Shown here piece by piece: positions 1 to 11,715 of a DNA stretch of 64,000 nucleotides; position 1 is the first letter of the stretch; each line of letters begins with the position of its first letter. Under the pieces are notes generated by a model. That model was not told the DNA's origin and did no database searches. It worked only from the letters and a program-made list of their open reading frames with translations. The DNA is from Henckelia pumila (Eukaryota > Streptophyta > Magnoliopsida > Lamiales > Gesneriaceae): NCBI RefSeq assembly GCF_033568475.1, contig NW_027331831.1:8866001-8930000 (forward strand). Reading direction: 5' to 3'. The position numbers and the translations under genes are program-made.

Positions 1-640
1 AAAACATCCTTTTTATCTATTTGTCTTTTTTGTTAAAAAAATTGAGTTGGGAGTTTATGGCAATTTGGGCGAAACATATTTGGAAAACAACATTGATCAA
101 ACTTGTTTTTGAAAAATAGTCCTCTAGAGGATTATTTCTAGAAGAAAAAAAAATTTAACCAAGGTAATTTTACCAACTACCCCATAATTTGTGCATACAC
201 AACATTTCATACCAAAACATAAAAGACAAAATATCTTGATATGATTGTTCTTCTCGTATACAAAGTGACAACTTGGGGGAGATAAAAATTAAGTGGAAGC
301 ATGGAAGTTCAAAATGGACAGCTATATTCTCATATCGCATGGCAAATTTAACCCAAGTACCAGAATCACAAATGCTTTTTAAATACCCATAGATTAAATC
401 GTTAAATCTCATGGTATAGTTTCCCCGTCCTCCCTTCGTCGGGCGGTGCTTGTAACATGTAACAATATATACAAGCATGTTACCCATCTCTTAACTCATG
501 GTTGTGAGAAAATAAAAATGCATAAATCTGATAACTGCTTCCTCACTAATAAAACATCTAACAGAAAACATACTAACCAAACAAACTTGAATTTTTTTTC
601 CCAAAGCGAAGAATCAAGCCCCAAAAAGAGCGATAATTAC

Positions 641-1660
641 CTGTCTGACATAAGAAATACGAGGAGCAACTGCTTCCTTCAACTTCTTAATTGTGCTGAA
701 ATTGCCTTCTAAGCACTCTTCACGCATTATCATTAACTTTTCTGCTATCTGCAAAATATGGAAATTGTGACAACTGTTCGTCAGCCATTGTATCGCCAAC
801 AAATAGGAAAATTTTCAACCGATCTTAGAGAAACTGAAATATTGAAATTTGAATCAAGTTAGCACCCAAACCATACATTATAAAATAAAATATTGACAGT
901 TTTTTTATGCACAAATTCAAGCTTTCTAATAACGTATGATGCAAGGAACATGAAGTTTACATATGAAAATTTGCTTGGAGCTACTATCGAGATCGAGATA
1001 TTTTTCCTTCTCCTATTCATTAAACACAAAATTAAGGTGTCTGCGGATGTGGGTGTATTGAAAGATTACCTCTTCAATGCTACCATCTCCTATCTCCGTA
1101 TTGAGAGAAAGCATGAATTCATCAAGCATATCTTCTAAATCATCAATGTATACTTGTTCTGCGCAATGAAGAAATCAATAGTGACAAATGGAAATTGAGT
1201 TAAAATATATATACTCACATTCATCAGCAACAAGCATACAATTTTTAACTACTACACAATTCAAGCTTGAACTAAAGTTTCGATTCCATCAAAGTTTCGA
1301 AAGAGTTTTAAAATGTATTTGGAAACTCAAATGAGTTCTCTGAAACTTAGCATTCTAGAAAACATTAAATTCAATTATTTCTACTCCATTTACACAAATT
1401 TTTAACATCTCAAAGAAAACTTAACGAAATTTTAACCTATGTCTCTAAGAGATGTAAGAATATTAAAACTGATTAAAGATACCTTTGGATTGACAGAGGC
1501 GATGAAAAAGATTGAGGCCGAGCTGCTGAGATTTCTGTAGTGAGTCATGGCCGCCCCAATGATTCTCCACGGCCATTTGAAGAGCGGCCCATCGAGAAAG
1601 CACCAATTGTATTCCCTCTTGGAGCTGCGCCGCCGCGTCTGCCGTCAATGTGCTGTTCAT
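641..1660 (-). CDS. TSR2: TSR2-like pre-rRNA-processing protein, 3 exons seen, C-terminus missing
   Basis: TSR2 family proteins act in 20S pre-rRNA processing and escort ribosomal protein eS26 (known of the family). Exons read on the minus strand are 1483-1660, 1070-1158 and 641-748, each bounded by AG/GT and joined in phase (phase 1, then 0). Exon 1 carries LVLSRWAALQMAVENHWGG, the TSR2 N-terminal signature. Exon 2 carries YIDDLEDMLDEFMLSLNTEI and exon 3 carries IAEKLMIMREECLEGNF, both highly conserved in plant TSR2. The ATG at 1658-1660 was chosen because it starts MNSTLTADAAAQ just before the domain; an upstream in-frame start would add an AT-rich stretch. The acidic and basic tail usual in the family was not found in positions 1-640, although exon 3 ends in a clean donor at 639-640. 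The last exon therefore lies beyond the window edge or is lost. Identity is near certain; completeness is not. Confidence 0.9.
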
Positions 1661-2999
1661 CTCGTTCTTTACAGCGATGCGCGGCTGTTCGTGAATTTGT
1701 GTTTTGAATCCAAAGGGGAGAAAAAAAAATATCATTTGTGAGGCAGATTTTTAGATTTTGGGCTTTTTTTAATTAGACTCAATGTGATAACAAAAAAAAA
1801 ATTGTTGCTGATATATTTTACCCAGTGTTCTAAAATGTGCAACACAGTAAGCGGGCGGGGCGGCTACCCACTGCCTTGCGCCTAGGCTCCTCGGCAGTTT
1901 TTTTTAATAGTCTAAATAGTAAATACCTTGGACATTCATGAGTTTACTGTGAAAGTGTTCCTCTCATTTGCACTTACATCTCAATTATTTATTATTGATT
2001 AAAACTAAAAAAGTACCAACAATTTTGCTTTTTCATATCTTAATTGATAAGACAATCAAGAGCCGGCATGGAGAAAACCTTAAACCCACGAAATCCTCAT
2101 ATCACACGCTCAAATAATAATGCAAATAAAAAAGATATCTATCTTTTAAATTTTTAATCGATAAATGTTAGCTCATAGTGCACCATTATTTTTCTGTATG
2201 TGAAGAATGAAGATTATATCATTCAAAATCAAATATGAAATTAACATATCTCTTACCTAACGGCAGGAGCGACGGCTACCGATGGGAGAAGTTGGCCGGC
2301 GGTAACAAGGGCGGGTGGCGGCAGCGACGGAGTCTGGAGGCTAGAGAGTCTCTGCAGTCTCTCGCTGGGTCGGTAGCAGTTTGAGAAGAAATAAGAAAGG
2401 GGGGAATTGGGGCGCAGGGGCGGAACCCATTATTTGTTGGGCCAAGATAAAAATAAAATAAAAAGCCTAGGCGGCCCAATGGGCCCAGCGCCCGATTAGT
2501 CTCCTTACGCCTAGAGGCTACCATTACGGGAAAAGCGGGGTAGTGATTAGTAGAGTTTTCATAATATTTTATAAAATTTCAAATTTTTGTGAAGAAAAAA
2601 GCTGAGAAATTTTGTTTAGAAGCTATCCAAAATACTACCTTAGACCACGCTTTTTGGAATATTGATTTTACCATGTACTTTATCTTCTTTTGAGAGTTTT
2701 GATCTCCGGAAAGTGTGGAGTGAATTTGTGGGCGATTGATAAAATATGTAGTGTATTTTAACATTCTCTATAACCAAAAAATAAATAATAAAAAAAACAC
2801 ACTATTGTATTTTATGAGTCGCCCACAGATTATTTACACAATAAAATGTTAAAAGACACTAGTGTAGTTTAGCAGTTTCTTACAAATTTCCTGCACACTT
2901 TCGTGTGTGGTATCAAAATTACTTCTTTTGAAACATTATTTAGCATAAAAGTTGTTTGAAATTTGATGTTTGCGTTAAATATTTTCGAAAGAAAAAATT
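1661..2999. other. Intergenic, 5' side of TSR2, with a GC-rich repeat-like island
   Basis: No gene is seen. Most of it is AT-rich. Two GC-rich patches, about 1840-1895 and 2255-2535, both carry GCCTAGG-type words (gcgcctaggctcc and agcctaggcggcc). This pattern is common in dispersed plant repeats, so the block 1830-2535 may be a non-autonomous element. No convincing terminal repeats or target duplication were found. An 82-codon open frame on the minus strand (2276-2524) looks like chance within the GC-rich patch. Confidence 0.35.
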
Positions 3000-3474
3000 T
3001 AGGGGTGTAAATTCAGGTAGGTTCGGGTCAGGTTGACGTAAGGTATTAGCAAAAAAAAAAAAACATCACAACCCAAATCGAGCCGAATCCAATTGAACTA
3101 AAAAAACGACCGACTTGAACCCGACTGAACCAAACTAATCTGATTAACCCGAACCAATCCGATTTACTTTTTTATTTTATTAAAATTAACAAAATAAAAA
3201 TTTAAATCATAAAATAATAATATAAGTAATATTTTAATTTAAACACATAATAACAATATTTCGCTTATATATGATTTAAATTTGAATTCTAATTGTAGAA
3301 AATTTAAGGTATACTTAGTACACAAAATAAATATTTTCTTCAAAAAATCAAAATTTTACAAAATAAATATGACGTGACGATATTTTTCGCGTCAATGGGT
3401 CCAATCCGATCTGACCCAAACCTGAGAACCCCCAACCCAAATCTCAGACTTTTTGTTTATTTTTGACATCCCTG
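3000..3474. mobile_element. hAT-type MITE (about 475 bp)
   Basis: The left end reads TAGGGGTGTAAA and the right end GACATCCCTG, an imperfect inverted repeat (TAGGGGTGT against CAGGGATGT). The interior begins and ends with GGTTCGGGTC- and CCAATCCGATC-type words, typical of plant hAT MITEs. The flanking 8-mers aaaaaatt and taaaaact match at 6 of 8 positions, as expected of an old 8-bp duplication. No coding capacity. Confidence 0.6.
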
Positions 3475-3582
3475 TAAAAACTCTTATATGATTGACGATT
3501 TCATTAAGTTAATTTTGTGTGATAGAGATCTTATCCATAAAAATATTAATTTTATGTTCAATATATATATATATATATTTAT

Positions 3583-3823
3583 TGTTAAAAAATAAAAATT
3601 TATGGTAAAAAGCAAAAACTTCAAAACTCAAAATATATCAAGCTCTACACTTTATAATATTTTTCTCTCAACTCAATTTTATTTTTCATCACAAATAAAG
3701 ACTTATTTATAGATCCACATTTGAGATTAGTCCAAAAATTAATACATCATCATCTACATCATCACACACTAATTTTTCACATTTTACAACTCAATATTCA
3801 ACATTCAATATTCAATATTCAAC

Positions 3824-3886
<63 letters not shown>

Positions 3887-3898
3887 TATTTTTCAACA
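3583..3898 (-). repeat. 3' LTR of the Copia element
   Basis: Starts TGTTAAAAAATAAAAATT and ends TTTTTCAACA on the plus strand. It matches 12570-12853 nearly base for base apart from AAT-run length and a 3-base gap after TGTT. Confidence 0.9.
3824..3885. repeat. (AAT)n microsatellite inside the 3' LTR
   Basis: About 20 tandem AAT/ATA units. The matching place in the other LTR (about 12821-12841) has only about six or seven. Open frames through it encode runs of Asn or Ile and are artefacts. Confidence 0.95.
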
Positions 3899-3907
3899 CT
3901 CCCCCTT
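3899..3907 (-). other. Polypurine tract of the Copia element
   Basis: On the minus strand AAGGGGGAG lies immediately before the 3' LTR, the expected place of the plus-strand priming tract. Confidence 0.75.
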
Positions 3908-4063
3908 GTGATGATGATTGTGATATGACGACAGTCTTCATTACGTGTTTTATACTGCCTCGTTAAAAACCTTACTAGGAAAAACCCAGTGGGATAAAAA
4001 CCATAGTAAGGTAAAAAGAGTGCAGCCACGTAAACTCTCCCTCATGTTAACATGAGTGATTCT

Positions 4064-7000
4064 TCACATATTCCGCAGATTGCGCATCCCATTGTTGTAT
4101 ATATGTTTTCTGAATATCGTCGTGGGAAGTGCCTTTGTGAAGAGATCTGATGAGTTCTCACTTGATTGAATATAACAGATATCAATATCTTTATTCTTCT
4201 CAAGCTCTTGAGTGTAGGCAAAAAACTTTGGGGGTATATGTTTTGTTCTGTCACTTTTGATGTATCCTTCTTTCATTTGAGCAATACATGCAGCATTGTC
4301 TTCATACAACGTCACAGGCTTCTTGTCTACTGATAATCCACAAAAAGTTTGGATATTTGTGTCATTGATTTTAGCTAAACACATTCACGGCTTACTTCAT
4401 GTAGCGCAATAATCTTAGCGTGATTTGATGAAGTTATTACGAGTATTTGTTTCTGTGAACGCCAAGAAATTGCGGTGCCTCCACGAGTAAATACATATCC
4501 GGTTTGGAAACGTGCCTTATGTGGATCAGATAAATATCCAGCATCTGCATAACCAATGATACTTTGATTGGTGTTTTTGAGTACAAAAGTCTCAAATCTG
4601 TCGTTCCTCGTAGATAACGAAATATATGTTTAATTCCGTTCCAGTGCCTCTTTGTTGGATATGAACTGAATTTTGCCAATAAATTTACAGCAAAAGATAT
4701 ATCTGGTCTAGTGCAATTTTCAAGATACATAAGGGCACCAATGACACTTAGATATGGTACTTCTGGATCAAGAATAACTTCATCATCTTCACATGGACGG
4801 AATGGATCATTTTCTATGTTTAATGATCTTACAACCATTGGAGTACTTAATGGATTTGATTTATCCATATTAAAACGTTTAAGGATCTTTTCTGTATAAT
4901 TTTTCTGGTGAACAAAAATTCCATATTCTTTTTGTTCTATTTGTAAACCCAGACAGTACTTGGTTTTTCCAAGATCCTTCATTTCGAATTCTTCCTTCAA
5001 GTACATCATAACCTCTTAAATTTCTTTATTCGTTCCAATGATGTTTAAATCACCGACATATACAGCAATAATTACACATCCGGATATTGTTTTCTTGATG
5101 AAAACACAAGGGCATATTGGATCATTTATATATCCCTTTTTCATCAAGTGCTCACTTAGCCGATTATACCATATTCGGCCGGATTGCTTCAACCCATATA
5201 ATGATCTTTGCAATTTTACAGAATAAAATTCTCTGGGTTTTGAACTTTGTGCCTCAGGCATCTTAAATCCTTCAAGGATTTTCATGTATATATCACTATC
5301 AAGTGATCTGTATAAGTAAGCCGTAACAACATCCATCAGACACATTTCCAAATTTTCAGACACTGTCAAACTAATTAAATATCGAAACGTAATTGCATCC
5401 ATAACAGGAGAATACGTTTCTTCATAATCAATTCCAGGCCTTTGAGAAAAACCTTGTGCAACAAGTCTAGCTTTATATCTGACTATTTCATTTTTCTCAT
5501 TTCACTTTCGAATAAAAACCCATTTGTATCCAACAGGTTTTACACTTTCAGGTGTGAGGACTATAGGTCCAAAACATTGCGTTTATTTAGCGAATCCAAT
5601 TCAACCTGGATGACATCTTTCCATTTTGCCCAATCATGACGAGTTTTACATTCACCAAAGGATTTTGGTTCATGATCCTCGTTTTCATTTATGATGTCAC
5701 ATGCCACATTATAAGAAAATATCTCATCAATATCTTCTATATCTTTTCGGTTTCATATTTTTCCAGTATTAATATAATTGATAGAGATTTCACGATTCTC
5801 ATCAGTTTGTGGTTCTGACAGAACATTTTCATCATCAGGTGTTTCTTTTGGAACACCATTTTTTATTTTATGATCATCGTGTTTCTCTATGCATTTTCTT
5901 TTCCGAGGATTTTTATCATTGGAACCGGCCGGCCTTCCACGCTTCAAGCGTTTTATGACATCATGAGTGTCTTCAATTTGTTTCTTTGGAATTTCAATTC
6001 GAGCTGGGGCATTTACAACATGTATATATGATTTTGTTACCCCTTTTGTGTCTGCAAATTCATCTGGCATTTGATTTGCAATTCTTTGCAAGTGCACAAT
6101 TTGCTGTACATCTTTCTCACATTGTTTTGTCCTTGGATCCAAATGTAACAATGATGGTACATACCATGTGATTTCTTTTTCGATGTGTTTCTTTTCTCCC
6201 CCTAACATTGGGAAGATTTCTTCATTAAAATGACAATCAGCAAAACGTGCTGTAAACACATCGCCTGTCTGAGGCTCAAGATATCGAATGATTGATGGGC
6301 TATCATAACCGATATAAATACCAATTTTTCTTTGAGGACCCATTTTTTATCGTTGAGGTGGTGCAATAGGCACATACACCATACATAAAAAAATTCTCAG
6401 ATGAGAAATATTTGGTTCTTTACCAAATGCAAGCTGCAATGTGGAGAATTTATGATATGCACTTGGTCTGATGCGAATTAATGTCGCTGCATGTAAAATT
6501 GCATGTCCCCATATAGAAATAGGGAGTTTTGTTCTCATAATCATTGGTCTAGCAATCAGTTGTACGTTTAATCAATGATTCAGCTAATCCATTCTGTGTA
6601 TGAACATGAGTAACAGGATGTTCAACAGTAATTCCCATTGACATACAATAGTCATTGAAAGTTTGGGAAGTAAATTCTCCAGAATTATCAAGTCTTATTT
6701 TCTTGATTGTATAATCGGGAAATTGATTCCGAAATTTTATTATTTGAGCCATTAGTTTGCAACTGCCACATTCCGAGTTGACAATAAGCATACATGTGAC
6801 CATCTACTGGAGGCATCGATCAATACCATAAAATATCGAAATGGTCCACATGGTGGATGAATTGGCCCACAAATATTACCCTGAATACGTTCAAGAAATA
6901 TGGGTGATTCTGTTTGGATTTTAGCTGGCGATGGTCTTATAATAAGTTTTCCAAGAGAACATGGTTTACATTGAAACTTATTATTCTGAAAGATCTTCTG

Positions 7001-7603
7001 GTCTTTCAATGGATGACCATGCGTATTTTCAATAATTCTTCGCATCATTATTGAACCAGGATGTCCCAATCGATCATGCCAATTGATTAATATTGAAGAA
7101 CTATTAACCAACATATTTGATTCGATTGGCCTTATATGTGTATAATGCAATCCAGTAGGGAGCATTGATAATTTTTCAACCACATATTTATTTCCTGATT
7201 TATATGTGGTAAGACACATATATTTCTGATTTCCATCAGTTATCATCTCAGTATCATATCCATGAGAATATATGTCATTAAAACTCAACAAATTTCTTTT
7301 CGATTGTGGTGAATATAAAGCATCATTTATCAGAAATTTTGTACCATTTGGTAACAAAAATTGTGCTTTACCACAACCTTCAATCAAGTCTACAGGACCT
7401 GATATTGTATTCAACATTGTTTTTGTTGGTTTTATTTCCAAGAAATATCTTTCATCTCGCAGAATAGTGTGCGTTGTACCACTATCCGATATGCAAATTT
7501 CCATGATATTATTTCCATGTTTGCTCATAGCATTTTCAATATCAAACTTCACAAAAATGCAATAAAGAAAAATTAAGTTCAATACAAATGCAAAATATAA
7601 CAT
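4064..7603 (-). pseudogene. Copia pol remains: protease, integrase, reverse transcriptase, RNase H
   Basis: Read right to left: a Copia protease active site DSGTTHTI near 7485; an integrase zinc region HDRLGHPGS with CKPCSLGK; an integrase core with RLDNSGEFTSQ and the ENGLAES-like HTQNGLAES; a reverse transcriptase with QRSLYGLKQSGRIWYNRL; and RNase H with LYEDNAACIAQ and TKHI. The frame is broken into at least five pieces by stops and frameshifts (for example near 6545, 6345 and 5010-5450). Two catalytic positions are changed. The RT motif is YVGD rather than YVDD (Gly codon at 5052-5054), and the first integrase Asp in the GDICGP-type motif is Asn (codon 6875-6877). Family membership is certain from the motifs; I infer it is dead. 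Confidence 0.9.
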
Positions 7604-7664
7604 GATTTATAATACAAGAATGCATGAAAAATACAAATTTGTTACAATCTAGTTCCACCAATCT

Positions 7665-8191
7665 TTAATCAATGTCTTCGAAATCATTCAAAAAATCTGC
7701 AGCATTGAAACTAGTTGAACCAATTAAATGGTCACTATTTTCAACAAAATTGGTCTCTTTTCCTTTCCCCTTTGTCAATTCTTTATAGAGCTTACATAGG
7801 TGCTCAGGGGTTCGACAAATATGTGACCAATGTCCTGGAGTGTCACATCTATAACAAACACTCTCAGTTCTTTTTGAGTGATTTTCATTTTCACTCGTAT
7901 TTTCATGCTGCCTTTTTGGTGGGTGGTTCGTGACATTCTTTTGAGATGAGTTATTGAAGTAACTATCTCGATTATTTTCATATCAACGGTCGCGACCACG
8001 ACCGCGATCATTTTTACGTCCACGCCCACATCCTCGACCTCGTCCACGACCAAAATCTGGTCTATGCCTTTGATTTTGATTTTCATTTTTCATTACGACA
8101 TTTGCTTCAGGAAATGCCGTTGATCTAGTGGGTCGGGATTGATGATTTCTTATTAACAATTCGTTGTTATTTTCTGCCACAAGAAGACATT
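7665..8191 (-). pseudogene. Copia gag, 3' half with CCHC zinc knuckle
   Basis: On the minus strand, downstream of the solo LTR insertion, the frame runs through AENNNELLI and an Arg/Gly-rich stretch (GRGRGRGCGRGR). It meets an in-frame TGA near 7984, then continues to the nucleocapsid zinc knuckle CYRCDTPGHWSHIC (C-x2-C-x4-H-x4-C, near 7805-7855) and a stop at 7665-7667. It binds element RNA in the virus-like particle (known of the family). The TSD copy CAATG at 8192-8196 marks where the gene was cut by insertion. Confidence 0.85.
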
Positions 8192-8856
8192 CAATGTGAA
8201 ACGCCTACTACTAATAAAATGCGGAAAAACTTTTTTTTTTATTTTATTTTAATATACTAAAAATAATACCATACATATACGCCCATACATATATGTATAT
8301 AAAAATAACATACTTTTCTTAAGTAACCTAAAAAAAATATTAAATAAATAAATCCTTAAAAATGTTTCATGCATCAATTTAAAATAATAAATAATACTGC
8401 TGAAAAATCTCATACGCGGAAACAATAGTAAAATAAATCATGTTTCAAAACTCAATGCAATAATCTAAATAACTGCGACGGTCACGGGGTCCACTGCCAT
8501 GCTCGCTCATACGTCCTCGCCACCGGTAGGAGCTACATAGACATCATCATACTCACCTGCACCATATAAGCGTAGTGAGCCTAGAGGCTCAACATGTCTA
8601 ATCCTTGATAACGAGGTTTAAAATAATGCATCACATAATCATACTAATACATATAACTTACGTGGACATGCATGCATGATCTTAAAATAAATGCATCATA
8701 CAAATTATTCATCATCAGTCGTACATACATCATAACTAATCATACATAACATAATTGAGCATGTCATAATCATAAAAACTGAGTATGGTCATATCCATGA
8801 ATGTGACTAATAACTGTGCCGACTGATCAGTCTAGAAACCATCGTACGTGGCGGTG

Positions 8857-8968
8857 GATAAATCCACCTCTATGCTGGTAGTAAACTACCTCTGTGCCAG
8901 TGGTAAAACCACTTCTATGCCGGTAGTAAAACTACCTCTGTGCCGGTGGTAAACCACCTCTGTGCTGT
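8857..8968. repeat. Hairpin minisatellite, about 5 units of 26-27 bp
   Basis: Units of the form GCCGGTGGTAAACCACCTCTGT repeat about five times. Each has a short self-complementary core such as GGTGGTAAACCACC or GGTAGTAAACTACC. The core changes between units but the two arms change together. The related solo LTR at 42245-44882 has only one comparable unit, near 44615-44632. Confidence 0.8.
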
Positions 8969-9724
8969 CACACAACTTCAATTTCCATAAAAATATTTTT
9001 TCATGCTCAATTCATAATCATAAACACATCATAAAATATTTCATGTATGCATGCACTTAAAATATGTCCGTAATATATATTTAATTAATTTTAATAATAA
9101 ATATACTTATACTTAAAATAAACTTCATGCATAAAAAAAAGAATTAAATATATATTCCGGACTTAGTTAATTTTCATGGGTTGGTCCAGACTGCTGATCA
9201 CTCACTCTAAGCCCATTAAACTTAAATAAAATCCAATAATCATATTTTAGCCCAAATAACTTAATTAAACTTAACTTGACCTAAATAAAATATTTAAGCC
9301 CAATTACTTAACTTAAGCCCAATAAAACTCTAGACTGGCCCAAAATCCACTGACTGGCCCAAAAATTCTCATGGACTCCTAAGCCCATAAAAAATCATTG
9401 TGCTAACTTAAATAAATTATTTAAGGCCCAAATAAAATTATTTGGAGGTCCAAATAATTTTCTAAACATTAAACTGGCCCAAAAACCAATTAAACTCTTA
9501 ATTACTTAAAAATTAAAATACCCGAGCCCGACCCACCTAACCCGGACCCGGACCCTAATGACCCGATCCATGACAACACAGACCCAACCCGGACCACCCA
9601 GCCCAAGCCCAGCCCGAAATAAAACCCAAATGTTCAAAACTTAACCCAAGCATATTTCTGCACAGAACCAACTCCGTGCAGCTGTACTAATTCCTTTCTT
9701 TCTCTCTGATCAGACAATATTTGA

Positions 9725-10267
9725 CCATGAAACCACTTCTAGAACTTAGATAACATCAAGACGTTTCCATCAAGCTAAAAATAAGCCCAAACGGTGGTTC
9801 GAGGAAGAAGAACGAAGCCCTGCAACAGGCTGTTCTCCCAGCTCGCGTCCAGCCCTGAGCGGCTGCCGTAAATCCGATCGTTCTCCATACTCCTGCCATA
9901 TATTTCCATGAAACCACTTCTCAATCCTAGAAAACATCTATGGGGTTCAAACCCTTCAGACCTCATCCAAAACCATTGCCTGAGGAGTGAGAACGAAGCT
10001 CTGCACCAGACGCCTTCCTCCTCCTCGCGCGCAGACTGAGCAGTCGCCAAACTTTCGTTCGTGCGGCTTCCTCCGACAACCAAAGACCGTGAAACCACTT
10101 CCAAAACTTAGAAAACATCTAGGAGGTTCTAACCCAACAAGCTTTACCCCAAGTTGTGGTCTGAGGAAGGAGGATGAAGCTCTCTTCCCCAAAACCCTAA
10201 TCTGCGTTCCTGTGCAGAAAACTCCATCTTCGATTTTAGCCTACCCCAGCTTCAAATCCCGACTTAG
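9725..10267. repeat. Tandem triplication, 181-bp period, inside the solo LTR
   Basis: Three diverged copies start at about 9725, 9906 and 10087. Each begins CC(A/G)TGAAACCACTTC, followed by (C)TTAGA(A/T)AACATC, a CCCAA/CATCC block, a GAGGAAG-type block and ACGAAGC(T/C)CTGC or its variant. The spacing is 181 bp both times. Confidence 0.8.
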
Positions 10268-11213
10268 CTCTACCCTAGGGACCCTTACTCACCCTCTGAA
10301 CCATGGACCATCAATTGGTTCGAACCCATACCATAAAAACGTGATGAACATGCATCAAACAAGAGCAAACTCATGAATCAAAGGAAAAACCATTAAATTC
10401 TTGCATGAACTCATAAAAATCAGTGTCAAACTCATACATTCTTATAAACGTGAGTAGTAGCTTATATGGTGGTAAAGAAAAGGAATTAAACATGCTTTTT
10501 AAATTGATTGACGAAAGTGGATGCGTATACGGGTCCCCGGGACGACGAACGAACCAAAATCTTCAAAACTAGAGCTTGATCGGCTATGGGAGATGAGTTT
10601 TCTGCTAAGAGGCGTGAAAAGGGGTTGAAGAAAAGGGTGGAGGCGTCTGATGGGGTTTGGAATAGATTAGGGAGTGTTTTAGGTTTAAATTTTGGGTAGA
10701 TAATATATTAATAATAGATATTACTCAAAATAAAGATATTATACCTTAAGCAAAATCTTTAAAACTCTTAAAAATAATAATAATCTATACTAAAAACCAT
10801 TATCCCGAAATTAAGACTTAAGAGATTTTTAAATATTAATAAAAGTCAATAAAATGATTTATTTTGGCTAAAAATAAACCCCTAAATAAATATATAATTA
10901 AATACTAAAATTTTCTTGACAAAATACCTTAAAATATTATTTTAAGGCTCATAAACTCATAAAATATTTTTGGCTAAGAATTTTGGTATCTCGTCCGTCC
11001 ACGGTCCCGTCTACGCGATCAAATAACTTATTTACTCAAAAATCTAAAAATACAATAATTACGGGTTAAATGCTAAAATAAATTTTAAATCATGCATATA
11101 ATTCACATAATAACACATAAATGTCATTTAAACCAAATATAAATTTTTAAATAATTATTTCCCTAATTATGCATGCGAATTTACGTATTAAAATTTTCGG
11201 GTGTTACACAATG

Positions 11214-11715
11214 AGTTCAGAATATCTCGTAAAACCACGCACTCTATACTGTTGCTGTAGAGTTATATTTGATGCATGAAATGTGAAAAATGTTTTCTCA
11301 AGCATTTCCATCTCTATGACTTCAAGTCCACAGAATTTTAATTGCGAGACTATTCGATACATCGCAGAATTATAATCACTGACTTTTTAAAGTCTTGGAA
11401 TCTCAACGTATTCCATTCATCATGGGCGGTCGGGAGTATCACTTCCCTTATATGCTCAAATCTTTCTTTCAACACTTTCCATAAAATCATTGGGTCTTTT
11501 TCTGTGAGATACTCACATTTCAACCCTTCATCAAAATGTCGGCGTAAGAAAATCATTGCCTTTGCTTTATCTTGTGAGGTTGATATATTAATTTATTTGA
11601 TGGTATCACTTAGACCCAATGACTCAAGATGCATCTCAACATCAAGAGTCCATGACATATAATTTTTTCCAGTGATATCGAGTGCAACGAATTCAAGCTT
11701 TGCCAAGTTTGACAT
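11214..11715 (-). pseudogene. Copia gag, 5' half
   Basis: The frame starts at ATG 11713-11715 (MSNLAKLEFVALDITGKNYM), the usual start of plant Copia gag. It continues through FLRRHFDEGLKCEYL and PMILWKVLKERFEH, typical of the UBN2/gag domain, then HDEWNTLRFQDFK. At least one stop or frame change is present. It is cut at 11209-11213 by the solo LTR and resumes at 8191. Confidence 0.85.

Larger units (their letters stand above)
8197..11208 (-). mobile_element. Solo LTR (3.0 kb, TGTAACACCC family) inside Copia gag
   Basis: On the minus strand the element begins TGTAACACCCG and ends GGCGTTTCA, that is TG...CA. It is flanked on both sides by CAATG (8192-8196 and 11209-11213), a perfect 5-bp target duplication. 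No gag or pol, primer site or polypurine tract is present, so this is a single LTR left by recombination. It is closely related to 42245-44882: both share GTAAATTCGCATGCATAA near the start and a GATCGCGTAG...GGACGGACGAGA block. The long LTR and TGTAACACC start fit large-LTR Ty3/Gypsy elements such as Del/Tekay; that lineage is an inference. Open frames inside (such as 9775-10376) are not recognisable genes. Confidence 0.9.

Noticed and set aside
3721..4029. Frames encoding runs of Asn (plus) or Ile (minus)
   Set aside because: They are produced by the AAT microsatellite in the Copia LTR.
8857..8968. Regularly spaced short repeats that could suggest a CRISPR array
   Set aside because: Units are contiguous with no unique spacers, sit inside a plant LTR, and no Cas genes exist.
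9775..10376. Several frames of 78-129 codons on both strands
   Set aside because: They lie in a solo LTR across the 181-bp triplication, overlap each other and match no known protein.
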